A stretch of 64,000 nt of DNA, taken from Dipylidium caninum. Lineage: Eukaryota; Platyhelminthes; Cestoda; Cyclophyllidea; Dipylidiidae. This document shows, piece by piece, positions 47,046-60,100 of this stretch. Both the position numbers and the translations under genes were made by a program. The DNA is taken from assembly GCA_017562135.1 (NCBI GenBank), contig QEYB01000637.1, positions 1-64,000 of the forward strand. The letters run 5' to 3'. The notes under the pieces were generated by a model. The model did no database searches. It was not told the origin of the DNA and saw nothing but the letters and a program-made list of their open reading frames with translations. Each line of letters begins with the position of its first letter. Within the stretch, counting starts at the first letter, position 1.

Positions 47046-47590
47046 TTAATTTGGCAAGAGTGAATGAAGCATGATGTGATCAGCGTACGCTAACTTGCGA
47101 TAAACTTGAACCGTGCCTACTAAGCAATGCTGGTCATACTTCATAACTTCCACATGCATGGCATCATTTTTGTGGCAGTAGAATGACGCCGGTACCCTGA
47201 TTTCGTCGCATTGCGTGAAGGAGGAAGGTACCCCTGCTTGCGAATCAAAGAATGTGATAACCGCAAATCCTCGTAATGCGATTTCATCTCGAGATTGGAT
47301 GCCGGCATTGAATCCTTGTCTGCGCAATTGCCTCATCGCTTGCGACTAACATGCGTAAGCCACATTTCGTCACACGTGATAATGTGGTGAAAAGGGGCAG
47401 TACACGGGTATAGCTGAGCAACGCAGCTCTGCACTCGCTCTTGCTGTCATTCGTCTGCATTTGCGTCAGTGCCTTCGGCAGTACTTGCCACATCTTGACT
47501 TGCCATCTTGACATTCTCATCGTCCACATGTAGGAGCACAATATTCGCCACGTCCTATCCCTATTGCACAAATCCTACTCGCCTTTATCC
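47046..47590 (-). mobile_element. Degenerate mariner-like fragment (copy B)
   Basis: Counterpart of 8,584-9,130 with a few single-base differences that move the frame near 47,490. Both copies are non-functional. Confidence 0.5.
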
Positions 47591-48977
47591 AACCCCGTTG
47601 TCATGTCAGCGGTCTTTCGTGTTACACCCTTCTTGCGTCTTCAACCGCTGAGAAAAGCAATAGTCTGAAGACAACATACGAGAATGTAGGTGGCAAGATC
47701 ACCTGATGCCCTTGCTTTGTCTGTCACATTGCAGGTGACTTAGGAAGTTGAGTCATCGTATGACTACTTCACTTCCAACTGCCACAATTAGTGATGCTGC
47801 ATTACCAACTCTTATCACCAATTTAAATTCTAGGTGAGGCTGCATCGCTAAGACTTATGATGACATTGTGGCACCTCTACACTACGTCTCTTACCAAAGA
47901 GAATGTGGCCTTTGGGTGTCGTTGAAAAAAATATACAAACACAGCAATACGGTGTGGTTGCTCTACCCTACGCGCACGTAGCTTCGAATCCGTCAATGCA
48001 ATACTGGTCAACCAAGTGTGGGACAATTCTCCTCCACATATTCTGCCGCCTAGTACATCAGTGCACTGGTACGATTAGGGGTCCAGGAGAAAATGCCATT
48101 TGAGGAGAGAAGAGTATATTGTCTTCCATTCACGTGCATTGTATTTGGTTTGGCCCGAGTGACACCGACGTCCTGCTGCTTTGCACTGACCAGCGGATTT
48201 GTATGATTCAGGGACGGGTTTTGTATGTAAGTGAGGGCAGAGCAGGTGGCAGTAGGAGGGGCGTATAACCACATATTTGGACAAATGAATGTTAACAGTC
48301 AAAGTGGTTGTAGGAATCACAGTCGGTGGTGTTACACTGGAGTCTGTGTTGACCTCTCCACAGCTTGAGCTGGACCCGTCTTACTCGTCTTGTCTCCATG
48401 AGCTAGCACTGTGAATCCTGTAATGGTAAGAAGGGTAACACGTAGTCGAGACAAAGTAATTCCTTTCCCTTATTATGCGATCAGATTATCACCTTATATG
48501 ACGGATGGTAATCGTCAGACAGCATCGGAGGCCACACAGCTTTGCGTAAATCAGCCACTTGGAAACATTTAACAGCCCCAAATCCTATTCCACGCCCCAA
48601 TGTTCCTACATCTTTATTTATTTATGTTTACACATTTCGAAAATACCGTTGATGACTAAGACTGGTATCATTGTGCATACGACGTCTCCTCCGCAGACAT
48701 GAAGACAGGATATTCTTCCAAGCTCTTGCGAATGCACTGAAGTTGCGCATAGAGGATAGAGCAGTATCCCCTTCTCCTCTCTCAGTTTAAGTACCATAAC
48801 TCACTGAAATGGTATTTGGCAGCAGAACATTTGTTAGGTTGCATGTCATGATAGCCTACTGAATTTGAGAGAGTTGAGAAATCACTCACATGAGGTCGAG
48901 CAAATACTGAATCAAATTAAGTAGGTCGTGACTGACATACGTCGGGTAAACATCGCCGCCACGTGCGTTCTGACTTC

Positions 48978-50340
48978 AACTTTGATTGTCGTGATATGCA
49001 ATCGTTATAGACTATTGAAGCATTTGAAATTTGTAACTGGCTAACTTGTAGAGGTGACGACAATGGACAATGGGGTTGTGCACCCACATATTGGGAGAGG
49101 TGACATATCAGTGGCACGTAAGGTGAGACCAGTGTACAAAATCGGGGGCATGACGAATAGCGGTTAGCATCCACACTGCCTACCGAGTCCTTTAGTCGCG
49201 TTAATCACACCAGCTATACTTCATGCACGCCGTTGTAGCGAATTTTCTTTCTATCTAATTGCCTATTTCGTGAGTGTATTCTGAATACGCAAAAAATATT
49301 ACTGTAGGCAATGAGTAGTTCAACAGCACGGCAATATCAGCGTTGATGTTTCGAATTTTAATTTCTTAGTCAATTGATAGATTTCTGGTTCTTAATTGCA
49401 TTCAAAAGGGCGGAACTTGCAACATTGAGAAATATGGACCTTCTCCAACGTGGTGTGTCAATATTCGTTGACACGGAAGAATGCATAATGTCCGAGAATT
49501 GCCTGCGATTGGATTTGAGGCTCAAATTTGTGCAGATATGTGTCACCTTCAAGCTTCACCGAGTATCCCTTTTTAAGAGTACGTTAACTTTTGGGATTGA
49601 TTAGGGAAGGAGGATGACCGCCTAGTCCGACACCTGTTTCCCATTATCTACTCTAGTTTGTGCGCACAACTTGTATCTCCTGAGTTTCAACGCCCCCTAT
49701 CAAGAAACTAGAATAGTGGAGCTCGAGCAGTGTATGGTGACACCGCCTGCCTATCTAAAGCATAGACCTCCACAACCAATTTCTACATATTCAGTAGTAC
49801 TCTGTCTACTTACACTGTCTCGGCGTCTACACATGCATCACACTCTTCCACAGGCCTGAGTCGGCTTCACACCTGAACTACTCGACAATCGACATTATGA
49901 AAAGCTACTTCTATTAGCTATTATCCTCGCAGCAATTTCGCCACATCTGTGGTGACTTCTAATGGAGATGAATCATCTCTTAGTTCTGACACTCTTATCA
50001 CTTCGATTGCGACTGAGACTATAACTGCGAGCACAATTTCATCACTAGAGACGACCTCTTATCCCAACAAGCAAACAGCACCAGCAGGGTCAATAATGAC
50101 CTCACTTATCATCTGAAAGCTACTATTCTCATACATGGTAATGTAAGTGCAAAGCTAAAGTTCTCTGATGCGTCAATTTTTCTTCTAACCCCTGCAAACA
50201 ATAATACATTTGAGTGCTGAAATTGGCCCACGCACAACGGTAATTTGCTATGTTCCCTCTTCCCTATCTGCCGATACCGAGAAATATCTACAGGCAACTG
50301 AGCATACCATTGTGGCAAGAGTGAAATCACAAAATTGAGT
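48978..50340 (+). other. Insertion at the duplication breakpoint
   Basis: Where copy A continues with block F, copy B instead has about 1.36 kb of sequence that I cannot match to any other part of the window. Array sequence resumes at about 50,440 with block G. It contains a Ser/Thr-rich reading frame (49,897-50,116). A 76-codon ORF at 49,374-49,604 is not recognisable. Confidence 0.6.
49897..50116 (+). pseudogene. Relic of a second type of Ser/Thr-rich secreted protein
   Basis: An ATG at 49,897 stands before sequence that in a shifted frame reads a hydrophobic signal-like segment (KLLLLAIILAAIS). In a further frame, a Ser/Thr-rich stretch (about 49,935-50,113) contains SLSSDTLITSIATETIT and TTSYP and ends in SLII-stop. 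The three pieces are in different frames, so it is broken unless the sequence has indel errors. I find no TATTTAA box at the usual distance. The TTSYP piece recalls the family's TTSYSP, but the relation is uncertain. Confidence 0.4.
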
Positions 50341-53232
50341 AATGGTGGTTAGCATCTGACAAACTGCATAAGGTAAGGGATTAAAAGGAAAGAAGACGTC
50401 CTGCACATGATTGAGAGACTTTGATTTTTCGAAGGCTTGCCTTACTAATCAGCGCATGGCATAAGTCCGCGGTTAATGCAACTTAGAGTGAAGTGAGATG
50501 TTGGACGATGTCGTGTGAGAGTGATGTAGAAGTCTGCAAAGTGACTCCAAATTTGATTCTCCATTTCCAGTCGACTCAGCCGTTTGCACAAACGCGCCAC
50601 AATTCATCGTCAAGGCATATGGGTTATTCTCGACAATGCGAAATACCCTTGAATTTACTCACTTCGTTAAGACTCATGTTGCCTTAACGACTGTACTTCT
50701 GAGTGAATCATGCAAAGGCCTCAGGTGTCATTAATGACGGATTGACAATACTTGAAGTAGAGGAAGTAATCGCTGAATTTTTCATTTCGCGGTACCTTTC
50801 CCTTGTCGTTATAGTCTTTACTTCTTTGTCTCCACGAAACTCATTTTCCGCGTTCGATTGGTAAGAAAAGTGAAAGTCAGCATTGCTGATTTCCATTTCT
50901 TATTCGCTGTTCTTTCTGTCAAGATGATCGTTTGTTGAGGACGTTCTTGGGTCATATCAATATAATAATACTGCGGTAAATGCTCATGCAAATAGCTATA
51001 TTCCAGTGATCATCATCACCTATCATTGCGTCCTATGCTTTTTCATGCTTCGAAGACACTTTTCCATTTGGTGAAATAATTGACATCAGTGGACTTCGTC
51101 GGCTGCGAGTATGAACTAGGGTACCCTACAATTTCGTTGATCTTGGAATGGGAAAGAGGGTCAAAATGCAAATTAGAGGGAGGTTTATGTGAGCTACGAT
51201 GAACTTGACTTAATTAATCGTCTCACATTTCATTTAAATTCATGTAAGTACTATTACTCTACTATGTTAGGAGTGACTTAGTCAATCAACTCATCTCATC
51301 TTAGAATTCACGCGAGCAGTGTTAATCTGCCTCAATAGAGGCTGCGTACGTATGTCCGGGACAAGTGTAAAAATGCGTTTTGATAGGGAATGACGCTTAA
51401 GAGGCAGAATTGCGTATCGTCGTCGGCGTCGTCGCACGGAACACTGCAAATTATTTCGCTGCGGGTGAGGGTAAAAGACAAAATGTGTACACGTGATACC
51501 CATTGCTTTGAGTTTAGGGTGAGGAAATTCCAGTGCTTGCGATATGGATTTGATTTACAGAATTCATGAATTGCACAGGCTTGAGGCGACAATTAATCGG
51601 TTGTTATGAAACGAACCTATGCACAAATGATTTAGTAGGCAAAGAGGTTATATTAACCCTAAAGGGATTGATTTTGCTAGAAAAAATTGCTAAATCGAAC
51701 AATAATTTTACTGCCAAATGGGAAGTGCAATAAAGAGGTTAGTTTTGCATGGTACAAGTGTGAAAATATGCTTTGAAATGAGGATTAGTCTTCCGTCTTG
51801 TCTCCTCAATTTCAAGTCTCCTTAGTTAGCTTCCTGTTCACTTATCATCATGAGGCTTTATTTCTCCATCGCTCTGTGCATAAGCTACGTTTCTGCCTCG
51901 GAAACGTTGTACTGGAATGAAGTTATATAGCCCATTTATGGCGAGTTCTTAAATCGGGAATTGGAAGAAGAGATAGGTAGAAAGGTGTTGAAAGTGACGT
52001 GATATTGCCTCAATGTGTTTCATATTCACAGCTCAAACTGTCTGCGTTCCCATGGTAAATGAACAAAGACGTCCATATCCACGAGCGACTGATATCAATT
52101 TGACTCTGCTAAGATCTCGAGTCACGAAATTATCTACTCCTTCGAATCGGTCATTAATGCACAGTCGAGAGGAGGCTAATCGGGTGGGTGTGGCAGAACG
52201 GAGTTTGTGTGTGCTAACAGAGAAATGTGGGTTGTGAATATGGGGTGTGGCCTGATGTGGAAATACAAGTGGTGTGGAGGCTGCTCGCGATCCCGTAGGC
52301 GAATGAATGAAGTGGAGAGAGAGCTATCAGCATGTTTAATTCGACAGGTACAACACTGGTAAACGACTCTTCCTCTATGTCAAAGCAGATCTGTTACGAG
52401 CGTATCTGCAAAATACATTGTGTTAGTGTCCACAACACTTTTTCACCAACCTCAACCCTTGGACAATGAGCAACAAGTGCACTCAGATGATGTCATTTCT
52501 GGAGACAGTAAATCCATTGTCGTACATCGCGACTCAAATGTTACTGCTCTAAATTTGTGGAAATTGGCTCCACAATGCGGCGCATCTCGATAAAATTTAT
52601 TCTTCTATGGAATGACAACCTACGATAACATGCCACACATCTTCGCACGCAATACCTCTCGAGGAGGAACTAATCTGCGATTTTAATTGGGTAATCGGGC
52701 TATTCAATTTGTTGACCTCCTGGACAGATGTCGGTTGTAGTGTTACTAGAGACAGCGGTCGCGAAAGCAAATGGAGAAGACGTCTTAATTCCCTAACGAA
52801 ACTCCTGACTTCTCTCCCCTAACTTTGATGTATGAGGTGGAAGAAATTTCCAAGCTTTGTGCAGAATATGAAACAGTGTAGAATAGTGTCATTATTCGTC
52901 TCAGCACATATTTTTCTTAAGAGACCCTCAAATGACAAAATGCGTCATATTACACAGGGCCATTGCCTGCTGTGACTCGTGTTTTTCGTTACCGACGAGG
53001 ACTCACAATTGCCCCGCATACTCCAATGACGAGATGGATCGTCTCAGGAGACTAGACTAGTGACGCTCAAACATTACACATCTGTAACATGTTCTCCTCT
53101 AAAGCCATACCCTACCAACATATATTTCCACATCTGATACGGCGGCGAAATGCAGACAAAGAAATCGCTAATATCGTGGCTTAGCACACACCCATGAGGA
53201 TAATTTATCGATCTCAATTGGCTTAGATGGAG
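50340..53232 (+). repeat. Upstream blocks of the 53 kb mucin-like gene
   Basis: G (50,490-50,700), J (50,790-50,950), block N (51,200-52,440), K-like (52,500-52,680) and L (52,690-53,230) follow. Compared with the 6,533 unit, H is missing and block N is added, the same arrangement as at 22,265-24,770. No gene is supported. Confidence 0.55.
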
Positions 53233-53270
53233 TATTTACTTGACAGATTTGCTGTCACTCGTTATTCAAC
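53233..53270 (+). promoter_or_regulatory. Core promoter and very short leader
   Basis: A TATTTAC box starts at 53,233, and the initiator-like TTATTC gives a predicted first base at 53,264, 31 bp downstream and 7 nt before the ATG. The box has one change from TATTTAA. Confidence 0.55.
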
Positions 53271-53510
53271 ATGATTAGAATCTGCTTGTTATTAGCCATC
53301 GGCTTAGCAGTTTTCCTTACCACTTTTGAATCGAGTACAGATTCATCAACGGCGAATCCGTCCAGCACCGCTAAGCCTCCGGCACCCGGACAAACAACCA
53401 CGACCTCATATTCACCCGCTCTGCTTCTTCCTTGTTACCTTCTTCTTTCCGCCTTCCTGCTCAAACTCTTCTCCCGAGCCAACTTTCCTCACACACTGCA
53501 ATCCAAGTGA
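53271..53510 (+). CDS. Mucin-like family member with collapsed ectodomain and lost stop codon
   Basis: The protein has 79 residues: signal peptide (MIRICLLLAIGLAVFLTT), a very short Ser/Thr/Pro-rich ectodomain (about 19-47) without the eight-residue repeats, then TTTTSYSPALLLPCYLLLSA and FLLKLFS. The family stop TGA is CGA here (53,475-53,477), so the frame runs 11 codons further (RANFPHTLQSK) into what is 3' flank in the others. A polar, basic extension after the hydrophobic tail would be expected to spoil a GPI-attachment signal and may leave the protein membrane-spanning or secreted. Its signal peptide and SYSP tail are close to the 33,583 gene. It could be a decaying copy. Confidence 0.65.
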   Translation: MIRICLLLAIGLAVFLTTFESSTDSSTANPSSTAKPPAPGQTTTTSYSPALLLPCYLLLSAFLLKLFSRANFPHTLQSK

Positions 53511-55300
53511 AATGTTAAACTTCTCTGATCATTAAATGGTCCCGCAAATAATATTTGTTGCTTTCTCTAGTCCACAGGTATGTTATGGGATAGTACATAG
53601 GCCTAGATGCGGCAATTGGTAAGTAGGCATGGCTTCACAGTAGAGGACATTGAATTCGGCAATGTTGTTTCATCACCTGCCTGGTTTTTTCTTGAGGTAA
53701 AAAACAGGGGTTCACAACCATGTTGAGAAAGTGTATCCTATTTTTCCAACTTTATCATCCAGCTGGCTTCTTCTCACTCGAGTCTCTCGACACATTGGGC
53801 ACCCGATATTCACCTCGAATGTTTGCAACTGTAGGAAAAAATTGAGGAGATGGAAACACTTGGTGAGAGCTTGTAAGTGGGTATGGCGTCGGAAGAGAGA
53901 ACAGTGTCATGAAGTAAAACGTTCGAGCTGACTAGTAACTTATTGCAGCAAGAAAAGCAGGCATAAAACTTTGTGCAACACTATCTTCCTATGTTTACCA
54001 CCGACCCATCCAGTTCGTATAAAATAGGCCACAGTTGTGTAAAGCATACTGTCTGAGCTATTTCAATTGCCCGACGATGTGTGCAGAAAGCAGGTGCCAA
54101 TTCTAAGCCAAATGCGGCTTGATTTTCTTCTTGACTGCATCAGTAAATGAAGGTTCATATCATACATTACTGCTTGTCGCTATGTAGCAAGGCTTAACCA
54201 CTAGGGAAATGGGATATTTGAGCATCGAATGCACTGCGATTGAGTTTGTTGGTGGATTAAACAACTTATGCCTAAGTTCGTCGGTAGAAATGGGTTGGGG
54301 ACCGAGAGGAGGTCATGCACTACACTAAATTTCTAAATCCAATCCGTAGGACAAATGCGGAACTTCCTTGTCCTCAAGTAACTGTAAACGGTATCAATTG
54401 TTCACAACATTTCCCCTGTTCTCTGACCCGTGTGCAGATAATTTGTGGTGTTTCCTCAGACGACATCAGTAACGATACATGGTGCTGGCTCCCAAATTTT
54501 CATTGCATCCCTCTGTCGCCTCCCCCCTGCCCCGCCAAAACCCAGAGACGCATCTTAACGTACACTTCTTTGTTTTAACTTGTCCCATTTTATGCAAACA
54601 CCTGCACCCAAATACCAGCATTAATGTCCACCCTTATAGTTATTTTGTGGCCATAACTGATGTCAGAATGTACATCTGAAAAGATGCAAATATTTCCGAA
54701 TTGATTGCATATACAACTGCCTGCGCTCCGCTGTCTTCCTTGCTCTTTCCGCCCCACTAAAGATGCACTGTCTTCTAGGCGTAGGTCTTGCTTAAGAGAA
54801 ACCACCGAAGTCTTTATCTGAAGTGAACATTCAGCCTCGGAGTAGCACTAATAAATGCGACTCGTCATATACTGCCTCGAATACCCTCATACTCCCCACT
54901 GCCGAACTCGTTTTCGCAATTACTTTGTTATCATTGGTTTGCCAGCATCACCAATTTACCACGCACATGGTGTAGTACATTTTGAACGGACCCCAATAGG
55001 TCAGTCTGCTTCTTCCATCGAAATAGTTCCGATCTATGGACGTGAAGTCCGCACCTTCGCAGATATCCTGACACACTCACATTTTGGGTGTGGGCTTATC
55101 CATGATCCCGGATACGTAACTGTAATGAATCTCGTTTGTCGCCTTGGCAGGCAGTTTGGCCGTGGAGAGTTAAACGTAACAGGTCTAACGTATGTGATTC
55201 AAGGCTGATTCACATCGGGAAACTAGGAGAGATATGAATCCAAAGCGAGGAGATATGCTTGAAGAGTAGTGGTGTTGAAATCGGCTTCGTCTCAAGTGGG
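53511..55300 (+). repeat. Mucin-like 3' flank and block O
   Basis: ATTAAA lies at 53,531-53,536. The 3' flank (to about 54,170) follows 16,988-17,700. Block O (54,400-55,270) matches 24,780-25,600. A 117-codon ORF at 54,855-55,208 lies in block O; the matching frame in the 25 kb copy is broken, so I do not call a gene. Confidence 0.55.
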
Positions 55301-55359
55301 TCGCAACGAAATAAACAGCTTGAAACGAGGAGAACATCGTGTGAGATATAGCACCTGTC

Positions 55360-57100
55360 ATTAGGCAACACGCGAGAGTGTAGGTGGAGAGAACGCTTGA
55401 CGTCGTTGCCTTGCTTGCCAAATTATAAGTTCATTAGGAAATTGGCGGCATCATATAACTGCTTCACTTCCAACACTGCAACACTGTGAAACTGTGACAC
55501 TGTGGAACCTCTACGTCATGTCTCTTGCCAATGAAAACGTGGTCTTCGAGTCTCTTTGATAAAACTCAGCGATCATGGCACTGCAAAGTATTTGCTCTGT
55601 TTCATATGAAGATGAGTTTGAATCTATTTAGATAATTTAACTTTCGTCCAGTGTCATTTCTCGATAATGCAGACTTGATCAGTGAAGTATGGGAAACTTC
55701 TCTTCGACATTCGCTGCGGCTCTCCACAAAAAATGCACTGGTAAAATGAGAGTCAAAATGTCGTTCGAGATGACAAAAGTAGATCATCCCACATTTATAT
55801 CTATTTTCCTCTATTTTGCTGCATCGACACCTACGTTCTGCTGCATTCTGCCGATGCATCAGTGTTGGAGGTATCCGTTGGGGGTTTTGCCTGTCCATGA
55901 CAGCAGAGCTGTATATTTCTCCTTCCCAACGTATGGCGTACCTCTCACATCGATATAGATATTACGAGGCAAGCAGCGGTTGGGTAATATTCATGCAGCA
56001 AAAAGAAATGCTAGTGTGGCATACTCCTTCACATTGGGAAGGATTACCATTAAAAAATGGGAAAGATGAATGTGGATAGTCATAATGGTGGCAGAAATCA
56101 CTGGTGCTCGAGTTGCACTCGTCTTGTCGCCGCTAACACACACTTCAAAGTTCGTAACGGTAAGAGGGACAACACGATGCTAACACAAAATAATTGCTTT
56201 CTACATCACTAGAGAAGAAGTACCACGATCACCGTATTTCATGAGTTCGTAATCATCGGAGAGCAACCAACGCCAAACGCTTTGCGTTAATCACCCGAAT
56301 GGACACCGCTAACCATCTCGAATCAAATCCCACGCCCAAGCGTTTCTACCTTTTATCTGCTTATGTTTTCATGTTTCGGAAATATCATTGACAGTTAAGA
56401 ATGGCAACAGTTTTCATACGGCACCTCCTCTAAGCTATGAAGAGAGGCGTTATTCTGCCCATATTACAGGATTTAAATGAAACTAGAGCAGTTGTGAATA
56501 CAACAGAGAGAAGTTGTCGCTTCTTCGCCCTGATTTGAAGTGCTATGCCGCACTGAAGTGGTATATCTGACTAAACAACCAGTTAGGCTATTTCATTTGG
56601 TTGAATGAAAAATTACTTCTGCCATGTCGAGTGAAATCGACTCCCTTCTTACCCACACTGCCATCAACATTGTCGGTCTTCCACTTAATGTCCATATGCG
56701 AAGAAGTTAACATACCTCTAATATTTCATCAAGTGAGAATATGCCTTTGAGGCATTATACACTGAGCGATGTACTTATTCAGGGTTATGATGAAAACTTA
56801 GAAGTAGTAAGTCCCACGCCTATATATCTGTGTCTTATACGCAACCTCTTTCAACTGAGTTTGCCTGAAATATGTGCTTTTATTTTGTTGAGAGACCCTA
56901 CCGTCTCATCATACACGTACGGCACGATTGAGCGCCTTCGAACACAGTCGAGATTTATTAGAAAGAATAACGAAAAGAGAATGAGAAGCATCCTCATTGA
57001 CCCCTTCTTTTCTTCTACATTGCACACAAGAACCTAATTTTGGGGAACCAAAATGTAAATAGTGGAATATCAAGACGAGGAAGTGGCTAGAGGAAGGGGT
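55360..57100 (+). repeat. Last R2, D and following blocks of the array
   Basis: R2 (55,370-55,570) and a diverged D (55,690-56,200) are followed by E/F-like sequence to about 56,760. The 98-codon ORF at 56,741-57,037 starts within F-like sequence and is not recognisable. After about 57,100 none of the array blocks appear again. Confidence 0.5.
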
Positions 57101-60100
57101 TAAGGAGTCGGTTGCGCTACTGGAAGCACGATTGGACAATAGGAAGCTGTCTTGGTGAACTTGACGCTCGGTAGTACTTTGGAGTCACCTCAATCTCTCC
57201 ACATATCTTCACTCATTATACTTGCCAGGTGAACGGCGCTTTAATTTCTAAATTCCTAGCGGGGTGATCCTTTGTACCGAGAACAAATGAATGCGTACCA
57301 TAACATAGCAAATCCAAACAGTTCTGACTTTGTTCGTCTAACACATCGCATTTAATGTTGTATGGTTCTGTGTTTTGACCAATCATCACGAACGGCGATG
57401 TCTCATGGTACAATCATTTACCAAACTTGCTTGAAATCTACAAATTTATTCATAGTGTGTAAGCACTTTCAAGCTTATTTCAAACTCTTGGCAACGACAA
57501 TCTTGTTGAAGATGTGGAAGAAGGTCGTGATGTTAATAATCAGATGAGTCTGACTGCCTAAGCAACAACTCTCACGTTTCTTCCCCTCACCTAATGGCAA
57601 GGCAGCAAGGCTTCTCCTTTCAAACTGTTTGACCTAATTCATTTCTGCGTTGAGAAGGAATATAGTGAATGCGACGATTTGGTGAATGCTCGAAATTAAG
57701 TACACAAGTCGGTGAGTTGGTGAATTTGTTAATTGCTGAGTACCAACATTTGTTGTGCAAGTTTTTTCATTTACTCTGTGACTACAGGATATTGCATAAA
57801 TCTGAGTAAAGTGTATCCTTCCATCTTCTTGTGGGACTCATTAATTTTTCTATCGCATACCACAATGCAGGAAATTGATGTTATTTTAGTTCAAATTCTA
57901 TGAAACTGCGTTGCCCCAGCTAAACGGGTGGACCACGTAATTCCTATGTTGGTAAAAGTACTAGCTATTATTATGCGGATTACATTGAGCAAAAGTAACC
58001 ACCCTTTCATTTGTTTACTTAGGTCTGGGAATTTTTCTTACACAATAGTAAGACTAATCTTTTGTTCACTAACACTTTGCTTTTATCGTTAACGTTAAAT
58101 TTGGGTTTACTTTGCGCCTGATAGTGAACCCTATACATAAACACTCACCGAAACTAAACCTCAAATGGCGCGACTATTGGATTAATCAGCACTATCCCCC
58201 GTTAATTCTTCCTTTTTCATACTAATTACAATAAATAAATAGCTAATAAGTACCTCTTGTCCTATGATATTTACCCTCCTATGCACCACCCTAAATATTT
58301 ATCAATTTGAGACAGAAATGGAGCCAAGTGTTGACATAGTCACAAGTCGAGTGACACCGCTTGGGTGGAAATTTAAAGACAATACTTCTGTCGCTTATAA
58401 GTTGAACGAAGGCATAAAACTGGTTAATGTTGAGGATAATTGCTAACAAAATGACAGACATAAAGAATACGTTTATAATGCTTAGTGAAGTCGAGTCGAG
58501 TATTTCAACCCGGTTTTGTAAGATAAAAGATTTGTTGATAAACGATGCGAATGACTGCCATCTGAATACTTCTTTTCAGTTGTTGAAAGACTATCCTGAG
58601 GTTTAATAGCTCACGGTTTGATTATGCTGCCTGGAGATGAATATAATAGTGCCGGTCATTATTTTGCTTTACTTTGCGCAATATTTATTGAGAGAAATAA
58701 AATTTGTTGACATTTTTGCTGTAGCCAAAACACTCCATTCCTGCCCTAAGTACTCCTCTCCATAAATATGTCTTTTAAGGCTATTAAAGTTATTTAAGCA
58801 TTATTGGAGTATACACTCTCTATTTTATAATGAATGGCGTAGTTCATTGTTGACACGTCACCTCGCCCGTGCGTATGCATATGTCTTTGTCAGATCATGT
58901 GTGCCTAGATGGGGAGAAGTTGCATAAGTTACAACAGTTTTTCTTCATCTTTTTTTGGAATCGATTTGTGTCTATCATTTACGATATCCGCACTCAGGAA
59001 TAAGCACAAAATATGCCTAGTGTAGCCGATGGTTAATTGATAATCCCAGTGTTAGCGTTTTCCACGCTTCCTAGGAGTGACTTGACCAATATGATGGGAC
59101 CAGCGTTGCATTGCATGCAAGAAATGAAACGGTAAGTCTAATTATTATATTATTCTTTGCTACTGACGAAATAGACAATCCATGCCGAGTGAAAATGCAG
59201 GGGCCCATACACCAAGTTACAGAGATAAGAGAATGTTTAATAATCTAAATAGTTGCACAGCATATGATCGCGTCTTCGGGTTTATCCAAGGCCAAATAAG
59301 CAACAAATGTTGCTGGCAATCTAGCAAATCCGTGCAATACTAACCCCAACGCTGATGTTACATAGTATGGTGGGGAAAATGTGTGAATTCACTTGGCCTA
59401 TCTATTCATCTGATCACCACTTAGCATGTACACTTTCTACCATTTACGTCCGATTTCTTAAACGACTTCTTCAAAGAATTATTACCTAGCGTGGGACTCA
59501 TTTTGCTGTACTCGGGTGCACCACAATAGACAAGAGGAGGCTATTTACGATTCGAAAGCGATGCGTTGAAACGTTTAAAGCTGGTTATATTTGCATAAAT
59601 GTGTTGTCAAGTCTAAATTCAGATGTGGTACACAGTTTGCACTCACTATTATTCAATAATAGGCTATTCCCGACCAGCAAACGGGTATTTTTGATGGTAT
59701 GATAATGATGAAATCTCAAGTTATTGAGAAGATGTTGCCCAACATATAGATAATATAAAATAAGCTACTGGGGCACACAAGTCAAGGGTGATCGAAAAAG
59801 GGACGCGTAGGTGTCAGAGTAACTACTTTTACCATAATCTCGAAGTCATGCATTGCCTTTAATTGTCAAATTTAGCCACACCCAAGAAGACAAGTGGAAA
59901 AAAGACGTATAAGGCTTAATAAATTTATCAGGGTGGAGTGAATGGAAAGCCAGGGAAAAGAACTTAATGATAAGGCATCGAAGAAGAATGGAAATTATTC
60001 TTTTCAGGTACCTATTTCACTATCGACTCACATTCATTAATAAATGATTTTTTTGACTCCCCGTCAAAAAAGCATTTATTGAAAATAATTGGAAAATACC

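Larger units (their letters stand above)
38700..48977 (+). repeat. Copy B of the segmental duplication
   Basis: This is the clean counterpart of 1-10,514. It carries, in order, R2 (38,940-39,130), mariner-like fragment (39,600-40,060), block D (40,250-40,800), R2 (42,020-42,210), block A (42,560), block I (43,040-43,330), upstream blocks, mucin-like gene (44,994), 3' flank, inverted block I (46,255-46,600), mariner-like fragment, R2 (47,650-47,880) and block D (48,020-48,430). Apart from the gene listed separately I see no coding sequence. Confidence 0.9.

Noticed and set aside
54855..55208. 117-codon ORF in block O
   Set aside because: The paralogous block at 25,150-25,520 does not preserve it, and there is no recognisable motif or promoter.
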